A stretch of 64,000 bases of DNA from Nonomuraea gerenzanensis. GTDB lineage: Bacteria > Actinomycetota > Actinomycetes > Streptosporangiales > Streptosporangiaceae. The stretch lies in NCBI RefSeq assembly GCF_020215645.1, contig NZ_CP084058.1, positions 1,116,001-1,180,000 of the forward strand, given 5' to 3'. A program made the translations under genes and the position numbers. The notes under the pieces are model-generated. The model searched no databases. It was not told the DNA's origin and saw only the letters and a program-made list of their open reading frames with translations. Shown here piece by piece: positions 32,694 to 39,152 of this stretch. How positions within the stretch are numbered: position 1 is the stretch's first letter; each line of letters opens with the position of its first letter.

Positions 32694-33838
32694 GCGACGC
32701 AGCCGGGCGGCTCCGGCAGGAGCTGGCGGCGCTGCTGGTCGAGGGGGGCGCCCTGACCGATCCCGGCTGGCGCAGGGCGGTGGAGGTCGTGCCGCGCGAG
32801 CGGTTCCTGGGCGAGGCCGTCTTCCACCAGGACGAGGGGATGGCCGGGGACGAGTGGCGCCCCCTGCTGCGCAGCAGCCTGTCCGAAGAGGAGTGGCTGG
32901 AACTGGCCTACTCGGACCAGACGTGGGTCACGCAGGTGGACGGCATCCCTGCAGAAGCGGCCGGCCACACCGTCGCGGGGAGCCCCACATCGTCCTCCAC
33001 CATGCCCAGTCTGGTCGTCAGGATGCTGGAACGAGCGGGCATCGGCGACGCCGAGAAGGTCCTGGAGATCGGGACGGGCACGGGCTACTCCACCGCGCTG
33101 CTGTGCGAGCGCCTGGGCGACGGGCTGGTGACCAGCGTCGAGTACGACCGGCACGCCGCCGCCCGCGCCCGCCAGGCGCTGGAGGACACCGGACACGCGC
33201 CCACCCTCGTCACGGGCGACGGCCTGGCCGGCCACGACGGGAACGTCGAGTACGACCGGCTCATCGCGACCTGCTCGGTGCGGTACATCCCCATGGCCTG
33301 GATGGAGCAGGTGCGCGACGGCGGCACCATCACCGCACCCTTGTCCGGATGGCTGCCGGGTCATGCGCTGGCCCATCTCACCCTGGCTGAGGACGGCACC
33401 GCCAGCGGCCGGTTCCTGCCCGACGGCGTGTCGTTCATGCCCGCTCGACCGCATGCCCGGCCACCGCGATCGTCGTTCGTGATCGGCCTCGGCGACGAGC
33501 GCGAGAGCGTGATCGACCCGAACGTGCTGGACGACGCGACCGGCAGGTTCGTCGCCCAGCTCGGCGCGCCGTCGGCGGAGAAGCTGGGGCTGGGCGACGA
33601 GGTGATCCTGCTCGATGTCGCGACAGGCTCGCAGGCCAGTACGCGTCGTCGGGGGGAGGGGTGGGTGGTGCGGCAGCATGGGCCGCTGCGGCTGTGGGAT
33701 GGGGTGGAGGATGCGGTTGTGACCTGGTTGGGGGCGGGTGGGCCGCCTCGGTCGGGTTTCGGGCTCACTGTGACGCGTACTGGTCAGCGGGTGTGGCTCG
33801 GTGATCCTGAGGGGCCGGGGTGGAGCTTGCCTGTGTGA
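32690..33838 (+). CDS. tgmC: PIMT-like O-methyltransferase of the graspetide system
   Basis: A 382-residue SAM-dependent methyltransferase related to protein-L-isoaspartate methyltransferase. The SAM-binding motif VLEIGTGTGYSTALL is followed by VTSVEYD and DRLIATCSVRYIP; the substrate-side loop SPTSSSTMPSLVVRML matches PIMT. The C-terminal extension of about 150 residues (DERESVIDPNVLDD onward) is a feature of graspetide-associated members. In characterised relatives the enzyme methylates an Asp of the ester-crosslinked peptide, which then closes to an aspartimide. The ATG at 32690 overlaps the ligase stop; AAAGGGG supports it. Confidence 0.9.
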   Translation: MSDAAGRLRQELAALLVEGGALTDPGWRRAVEVVPRERFLGEAVFHQDEGMAGDEWRPLLRSSLSEEEWLELAYSDQTWVTQVDGIPAEAAGHTVAGSPTSSSTMPSLVVRMLERAGIGDAEKVLEIGTGTGYSTALLCERLGDGLVTSVEYDRHAAARARQALEDTGHAPTLVTGDGLAGHDGNVEYDRLIATCSVRYIPMAWMEQVRDGGTITAPLSGWLPGHALAHLTLAEDGTASGRFLPDGVSFMPARPHARPPRSSFVIGLGDERESVIDPNVLDDATGRFVAQLGAPSAEKLGLGDEVILLDVATGSQASTRRRGEGWVVRQHGPLRLWDGVEDAVVTWLGAGGPPRSGFGLTVTRTGQRVWLGDPEGPGWSLPV

Positions 33839-33906
33839 GGGGGGCGCTCGGTGGTGGTGCTTCTCGCGCCATCGGTATGCCCCCTGGTCTGGGCATGACC
33901 GGGAGA

Positions 33907-33965
33907 GTGCGAGAGGGCTGGAAAGCCCTCTCGCACCGGGTCTCGTGGCGCAGCCACGAGACCCG
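33907..33965. terminator. Twin perfect 13-bp hairpins between convergent operons
   Basis: Hairpin 1: 33907-33919 pairs with 33924-33936 around a GGAA tetraloop. Hairpin 2: 33937-33949 pairs with 33953-33965 around GCA. They abut with no base between them. The element sits between the graspetide operon and the end of the second importer operon, so it probably stops transcription from both sides. Two different perfect stems in tandem are unusual and could also be a palindromic repeat element. Confidence 0.75.
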
Positions 33966-34057
33966 GATGAACACAGCCCGAGCCGAAGGCGAGGCCCGGT
34001 TACCGGGGGCGGGCTGGGGTTGGGAGAACGCCCGAGCGGCCAGCGAGGACCGTGCTT

Positions 34058-34978
34058 TCAGCCCTTGACGGCGCCCACGATGACGCCCTTGGTGAAGTGC
34101 CGCTGGACCAGCGGATACATGATGAGAGCAGGGATGACGGCGATCACCACGATGGCCATTTTGATCGCCAGGGTCGGAGGCGCGTCTCCCGTCACCCCGG
34201 CTGTGGCCGCCGGCAGGGGGTTGGAGTCCACGACGTACTGGCGCAGGATCAGGGCCAGTGGCCACTTCCTGGTGTCGTCCATGTACAGCATCGCGTTGAA
34301 CCACGCGTTCCAATACCCCACCGCGTAGAACATCGCCACCACAGCCGTGACCGCCTTCGACATCGGCAGCACGATCCGCACCAGGATGCGAAACTCCCCG
34401 GCCCCGTCGATGCGGGCACTGTCCAGGATCTCCTGCGGGATGTTCATGAAGAACGACCGCAGCACCACCACGTTGAACGCCGAGACGGCCGTCGGCAGGA
34501 TCAACGACCAGTAGCTGTCCTTCAGCCCCAGCCCGCTCACCATCAGGTACACGGGAATGATCCCGGGAAAGAACACGAACATCAGCAACACGCTGAACAG
34601 CAGCGGCCGGTGCAGGAACGAGCCGGGGCGCGACAGCGAGTACGCCCCCAGGACGCTCACCCCGGCGCTGATCAGCGTCCCCACGACGGTGACACCCGTG
34701 CTGACGAGCACGGCCCGGCTGACGACCGTGTCGGAGAAGATCTGCCGGTACGCCTCGAACGTGATCCCGTCGGGCACCAGCACGAGCCCGCCCGCGCGGG
34801 TGACGGTGGCGGAGGAGCTCAGGCTGGTCAGGACGATCGTGTAGAGGGGGCCGAGCACGGCGACGAGGATGAGCGTGATCAGGGTGCCCTTGCCGAGCTG
34901 GCCGATGGGCGAGGGGCGTTCCTCCCACGGTGCCAGCCGCGAGGGTTTCCGCGAGGTCAGCGTGGTCAGCGTGGTCAT
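34058..34978 (-). CDS. Carbohydrate ABC transporter permease, MalG/YtcP type
   Basis: A 306-residue permease. Hydrophobic helices start at LGKGTLITLILVAVLGPLYTIVL; the EAA-type loop reads EILDSARIDGAGEFRILVRIVLPM; the C-terminus QRHFTKGVIVGAVKG is typical of LplC/YtcP-like subunits for complex oligosaccharides. The frame stays open upstream, but the ATG at 34978 overlaps the stop of the upstream permease (ATGA). Last gene of the SBP-permease-permease operon; no ATPase is encoded nearby. Confidence 0.93.
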   Translation of the reverse strand: MTTLTTLTSRKPSRLAPWEERPSPIGQLGKGTLITLILVAVLGPLYTIVLTSLSSSATVTRAGGLVLVPDGITFEAYRQIFSDTVVSRAVLVSTGVTVVGTLISAGVSVLGAYSLSRPGSFLHRPLLFSVLLMFVFFPGIIPVYLMVSGLGLKDSYWSLILPTAVSAFNVVVLRSFFMNIPQEILDSARIDGAGEFRILVRIVLPMSKAVTAVVAMFYAVGYWNAWFNAMLYMDDTRKWPLALILRQYVVDSNPLPAATAGVTGDAPPTLAIKMAIVVIAVIPALIMYPLVQRHFTKGVIVGAVKG

Positions 34979-35964
34979 GATCTCGAATACACCCCTCGTT
35001 CGCCGAGCGCGTGCGCGACCCGGTTCGCCGCGACGATGAGCAACAGGCCGACCAGGCCCTTGAACAGCCCGGCCGCCGCCCCGTACCCCAGGTCTCCGGT
35101 ACGGATGCCCGACCAGTACACGAACGTGTCGAAGACCTCGGAGGCCTCGCTGCCGACGGCGCTGCGTTGCAGCATGAACTGTTCGAAGCCGACGTTCAGC
35201 GCGTCGCCCAGGCGCAGGATCAGCAGCAGGACGATCACCGGGCGCAGGCCGGGCAGTGTGATGTGCCACATGCGCCGCCACCTGCGGGCGCCGTCCACGG
35301 CGGCGGCCTCGTACAGGTTCGGGTCGATGGTGCTGAGGGCGGCCAGGAAGATGATCGCGCCCCAGCCGGCGTCCTTCCAGATGGTCTGCGAGGTGAGCAG
35401 CAGGATGAACGTGTCGGAGTTCGTCATCAGGTCGACGCCCTCGTAGCCGTTCGCCCGCAGGGTCTGCGCGAGCAGGCCCGCACCGCCGAACATCTGCTGG
35501 AAGACGGCGATGACCAGCACCCAGGAGAAGAAGAACGGCATGTAGACCACGCCCTGCACGAACGCCCTCAGCCTGGCCGAGACGATGCTGTTGAGCAGCA
35601 GCGCCAGCATGATCGGCACGGGGAAGTAGAAGACGAGCTGGAAGGCGGTGATGGACAGGGTGTTGGTGATGGCGCGGATGAACTGCGGGTCCTGGAAGAG
35701 CAGCGCGAAGTTGGTGAAGCCGATGATCGGGCTGCCGAGGATGCCGTCGGTGTACGGGTTGTAGTCCTGGAAGGCGATGATGTTGCCGAGCGCCGGGATC
35801 CACCAGAAGGCCACGACGATCAGCAGCATCGGCAGGTTCATCGCCAGCAGCGGCCAGTCCCCGCGGAGTCTGGCCCGCCAGGTCGGGCCGTTCTGCTTGG
35901 TGGGGGTGGTCGATGGGGATGGGGTCCGTCCGGGGGAGCGCCGCCGCGTGGTCACGGCGCCCAC
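34975..35964 (-). CDS. Carbohydrate ABC transporter permease, LplB type
   Basis: A 329-residue permease with a cytoplasmic N-terminal tail of about 35 residues (PSPSTTPTKQNGPTWRARL) and the segment PMLLIVVAFWWIPALGNIIAFQDYNPY characteristic of LplB/YtcP-group transporters. EAA loop: LYEAAAVDGARRWRRMWHITLPGL. GTG start with GGAGGG 6 bases upstream. It follows the solute-binding protein gene by 57 bases and is translationally coupled to the second permease. Confidence 0.93.
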   Translation of the reverse strand: MGAVTTRRRSPGRTPSPSTTPTKQNGPTWRARLRGDWPLLAMNLPMLLIVVAFWWIPALGNIIAFQDYNPYTDGILGSPIIGFTNFALLFQDPQFIRAITNTLSITAFQLVFYFPVPIMLALLLNSIVSARLRAFVQGVVYMPFFFSWVLVIAVFQQMFGGAGLLAQTLRANGYEGVDLMTNSDTFILLLTSQTIWKDAGWGAIIFLAALSTIDPNLYEAAAVDGARRWRRMWHITLPGLRPVIVLLLILRLGDALNVGFEQFMLQRSAVGSEASEVFDTFVYWSGIRTGDLGYGAAAGLFKGLVGLLLIVAANRVAHALGERGVYSRS

Positions 35965-36021
35965 GGCAATCCCTCCACCCCGGTCCGCTGCATGCCCCTG
36001 ATCGTGTTCATGGACAGCTCC

Positions 36022-37662
36022 TCAAAGCCGGCCGTTCTCACGCGCGACCTTGCTGTAGAACTCGCGCGCCTCGTTCCCGCCCTGCTCCTGCCACTCCTTG
36101 ACGATCTTGGGCCACTCGGAGATCGGCCGCTTGCCGCGGAAGATCTCCTGCATCTTGTCCTCGGTGGGCACGGTCAGCCCCGCCATCTTGGCGGGCTTCT
36201 CCACGCGGATGCCCACGAACGGGTCGTTGTCCAGGATCTTGGACGCCTTGGTCTGCCAGTCGTAGGAGGCCTGGACGAGGCCGTCGTACTGGCTCATCGA
36301 GTTCGCGTTGGGCCGGCCCGACAGGAACAGGTAGGTGGGCGCGACTTCCTTGCGGCCGAGCGCGGTCTGCTTGACCTTGCCGTCCTCGACCGTGTAGTGC
36401 TTGCCCTCGACGCCGTTGTAGCACAGCTCGTACTCCTGGGTGCCGAACGGCCCGGAGGCCCAGTTCGACAGCGCGAGCAGCTCGCGGGTGCGGGCGTCGC
36501 CGAGGCCCTTCTTGATGAAGACGAACATGCTGGCGGGCTCGTTGCGCCACATGATGGGCGTGCCGCCGGCGTGTGCCGGGTACGGGTCGACGATCTGCAT
36601 GTCGAAGTCGGGGTTGTCGGCCTGGAAGCGGCCCAGGGCCTCGTGCCAGGCGCCGAGGCCGTCGCGGTAGACGATCATCTCGCCGCTGCCGAAGATGGCC
36701 TTGTTGTCGGCGTCCTTGTTGGCCACGATGTCCGGGTGCACGTAGCCGGCCTCGAAGAGCTTGGTGACGAACTCGATGGAGGCGGCCCACTCCTCGGTCT
36801 CGTACTTGTAGATGAGCGTGCCGTCGCTCTTCTTGCGCCACTCGCGGGGCGCGCCGAAGGCTCGCTGGAGCTCCTGCTCCATGCCGCCGCCGAACGCCCA
36901 GCGCTTCTTCTTGGCGTCGGTGATGGCCTTGCCGAGCGCGAGGAGGTCGTCGCCGCTCTTGGGGTGCTCCAGGCCGAGCTGCTTGAGGATGTCCTGTCGG
37001 ACGAACGTGGCGAACGGGTACGGGTCGTTCTGCCAGGGGATGCCCTGGAGGACGTTGCCGAAGACGCCGTACTGCCAGGCGGCCGTGTCGTAGTTGGCCA
37101 GCAGGGGGAACTCCTTGGCCTTGTCCCCGGCCAGGTAGGGGGACAGGTCGGCGAAGAGCTTGTTGGCCGCCTCGGTGAAGTGGCCGATCTTGACCAGCTC
37201 CCACTCGGGGACCATCACCATCTCGGGCACGTCGCCGCTGGCCAGGACGGTGCTGAGCTTCTGCCCGTAGGTGTTGCCGTCGGAGATGTTGAAGCGGACC
37301 GTGCCGCCGAGGCGCTTGTTGACCTCCTCGTAGTAGGAGTTGTCGCCGAGGCCGGGCGGCACCGTGCCCCACAGCGGCGTCATCGCGGTCACCTCCTTGC
37401 CGCTGGTGAGCGGCGGGGTGGTGACGGCCTGCACCATCTGGGCCGGGCGGGTCAGGAAGCCGGGCTGGACGAACTCGCTGCCGGGCAGGTCGGGCTTGAG
37501 CCCGGGGATGTCGAACGGGATCCTGGTGGGGACCAGGCTCTTGAGCTTGTCGGCCGCCACGGCGGTGCCCTGGGAAGCCTGTCTCTTCTCGGCGCAGCCC
37601 GCCACCAGAACGCTCGCGCCGACCAGGCCGAGGAACCCGCGGCGAGTCGTGGACATGGGCAT
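36022..37662 (-). CDS. Tat-type extracellular solute-binding lipoprotein, LplA family
   Basis: A 546-residue large solute-binding protein. The N-terminus MSTTRRGFLGLVGASVLVAGC combines a twin-arginine signal with a lipobox cysteine, predicting folded export and membrane anchoring. The length and the segments TPLWGTVPPGLGDNSYYEEVNKRLGG, GDVPEMVMVP and SQYDGLVQASYDWQT fit LplA/YtcQ-type binders of large or modified oligosaccharides. AGGGAG precedes the ATG at 37662. It is divergent from the ROK regulator with operator site C between, so its expression probably responds to xyloglucan- or xylan-derived sugars. Confidence 0.92.
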   Translation of the reverse strand: MPMSTTRRGFLGLVGASVLVAGCAEKRQASQGTAVAADKLKSLVPTRIPFDIPGLKPDLPGSEFVQPGFLTRPAQMVQAVTTPPLTSGKEVTAMTPLWGTVPPGLGDNSYYEEVNKRLGGTVRFNISDGNTYGQKLSTVLASGDVPEMVMVPEWELVKIGHFTEAANKLFADLSPYLAGDKAKEFPLLANYDTAAWQYGVFGNVLQGIPWQNDPYPFATFVRQDILKQLGLEHPKSGDDLLALGKAITDAKKKRWAFGGGMEQELQRAFGAPREWRKKSDGTLIYKYETEEWAASIEFVTKLFEAGYVHPDIVANKDADNKAIFGSGEMIVYRDGLGAWHEALGRFQADNPDFDMQIVDPYPAHAGGTPIMWRNEPASMFVFIKKGLGDARTRELLALSNWASGPFGTQEYELCYNGVEGKHYTVEDGKVKQTALGRKEVAPTYLFLSGRPNANSMSQYDGLVQASYDWQTKASKILDNDPFVGIRVEKPAKMAGLTVPTEDKMQEIFRGKRPISEWPKIVKEWQEQGGNEAREFYSKVARENGRL

Positions 37663-37706
37663 GGCTCGCTCCCTTCTCCGAGTGGGGATGGCCTACTAAC
37701 AATTAG

Positions 37707-37730
37707 TTGGTATTCCGGCCAAACAAATTA
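37707..37730. promoter_or_regulatory. Operator site C of the shared TTGG-N8-SCAAAC motif
   Basis: TTGG (37707-37710), eight bases, CCAAACAAATT (37719-37729): a perfect TTGG/CCAA inverted repeat. It is flanked by CTACTAA (37693-37699) and TTAGTAG (37728-37734), which add a longer symmetry. It sits between the LplA-type gene and the ROK regulator, the place for autoregulation. Confidence 0.65.
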
Positions 37731-37836
37731 GTAGACTGTGACCGTACCCACAAGTGAGCGCGGTGGTCACAGGTTGGTGAAGGGAGCCAGCGATGCGGCA
37801 TGCTGGGGTCATCTCTTGGCGGGAACGGGGCTGATA

Positions 37837-39048
37837 TTGATCACTTCTACGACCGGTCCTCAGCCGGCCGACTTCGCCGACGTACGAGCCACCAATCTCG
37901 CCGTCGTGCTGAGGTTCGTCCGCGAGCACGCGCCGTGCTCGCGCGCCGACATCGCGGCCTCCACCGGGCTGAACAAGGCCACGGTCTCCAGCCTGGTCGC
38001 CGACCTCATCGACCGCCGGCTGGTGCGTGAGACCGGGCTCACGGAGAACCGGGTCGGCAGGCCGGCCACGATGCTCGTCCTCGACGGCTCTCCGTACGCC
38101 GCCATCGGCGTCGAGATCAACATCGACACCGTGTCGGCCGTGGCCACCGACCTGGCGGGGGAGCGGCTGCTGACGTGGCGGCGCTCGTTCTCGGGCGGCG
38201 ACTCGGTCAACCAGGGCGTGGCGGGCGTCGGCGCCATCATCAGGCGCGTGGTCAGCCGCATGGCCAAGGAGGAGCGCCAGGTGCTCGGCCTGGCCGTGGC
38301 CGTGCCGGGGCTGATCGACGTGCAGGGCACCGTACGCATCGCGCCCAACCTCGGCTGGCATGACGCCGACCTCGGCGGCGATCTGGCCAAGGCGCTGCGC
38401 GACCCCGGCTTCCCCATCCAGGTCGACAACGACGCCAACCTCGCGGCCCTGGCCGAGCAGCGGTTCGGCGCGCACGCGGGCGCCTCCGACCTGGTCTACC
38501 TGACGGGCGAGCTGGGCGTGGGCGCCGGCATCATCCTCGACGGGCGGCTGCGGCGCGGCGGGCGCGGCTACAGCGGCGAGATCGGTCACGTGCAGCTCGA
38601 CCCCGACGGCCCCGTCTGCCGCTGCGGCCGGCGGGGCTGCCTGGAGGCCATGGCGGGAGTCGGCGCCGTGCTGCGCAGGGACCCGTCACCGGCGGAGATC
38701 CAGGTCGAGATCGAGGAGGTCGTCCGCCTGGCGCGGGCCGGCGACGCGGCCACCCTCGGCACGCTCGCCGAGGTGGGCCGCAGCCTGGGCAGGGGGGTGT
38801 CGATGCTGGCGAACCTGCTCAACCCCGAGGTGGTGATCCTCGGCGGCTACTACGTCCCGCTGGCGCCGTGGCTGCTGCCCGCCGTCCACGAGGAGGTGGG
38901 CTCGCGCGTGATCGCCTCGGAGGCCGGTGGCTGCCAGGTGGTGGCCTCGACGCTGGGGTACGACGCGGCCGCGCTGGGGGGTGCGGCGAGGGTGCTCGAC
39001 TCCGTCGATTCGGGAAGATTGCCCGGAGGATTGTCGCGAATCCCTTGA
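37837..39048 (+). CDS. ROK family transcriptional regulator (XylR/NagC-like)
   Basis: A regulator of about 403 residues. The winged HTH reads VRATNLAVVLRFVREHAPCSRADIAASTGLNKATVSSLVADLIDRRLVRE. The ROK sugar-kinase-like domain follows with VDNDANLAALAEQRFGA, LTGELGVGAGIILDGRL and the zinc motif GHVQLDPDGPVCRCGRRGCLEA. The frame is open back to a GTG at 37738, but codons 37738-37836 lack GC third-position bias, so I prefer the TTG at 37837. It likely binds operator sites A, B and C and is released by a xylose- or glucose-containing ligand (inference). Confidence 0.88.
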   Translation: MITSTTGPQPADFADVRATNLAVVLRFVREHAPCSRADIAASTGLNKATVSSLVADLIDRRLVRETGLTENRVGRPATMLVLDGSPYAAIGVEINIDTVSAVATDLAGERLLTWRRSFSGGDSVNQGVAGVGAIIRRVVSRMAKEERQVLGLAVAVPGLIDVQGTVRIAPNLGWHDADLGGDLAKALRDPGFPIQVDNDANLAALAEQRFGAHAGASDLVYLTGELGVGAGIILDGRLRRGGRGYSGEIGHVQLDPDGPVCRCGRRGCLEAMAGVGAVLRRDPSPAEIQVEIEEVVRLARAGDAATLGTLAEVGRSLGRGVSMLANLLNPEVVILGGYYVPLAPWLLPAVHEEVGSRVIASEAGGCQVVASTLGYDAAALGGAARVLDSVDSGRLPGGLSRIP

Positions 39049-39118
39049 CCTTGGTCACGGGGACGTGCACCCTTCAGTCAACCCACCGAAATGTCCGCGT
39101 AACTTCCCCAGGCCGGTC

Positions 39119-39134
39119 GTCGAAGCGCTTCGAC
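39119..39134. promoter_or_regulatory. LacI-type palindromic operator before cytoplasmic GH3
   Basis: GTCGAAGCGCTTCGAC is a perfect 16-bp palindrome with the CG centre and AGCGCT core typical of LacI-family sites. It ends 18 bases before the GH3 start. The LacI regulator encoded as the next gene in the operon is the natural binder. Confidence 0.75.
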
Positions 39135-39152
39135 ACTCTCAGAGGGATGATC

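Noticed and set aside
33765..34928. Minus-strand frame reading from the second permease into the twin hairpins and the methyltransferase 3' end
   Set aside because: Wrong frame relative to the permease gene and composition typical of a shadow.
37738..37836. N-terminal extension of the ROK regulator from GTG 37738
   Set aside because: Codons here lack GC third-position bias and overlap the promoter; the conserved HTH begins well downstream.
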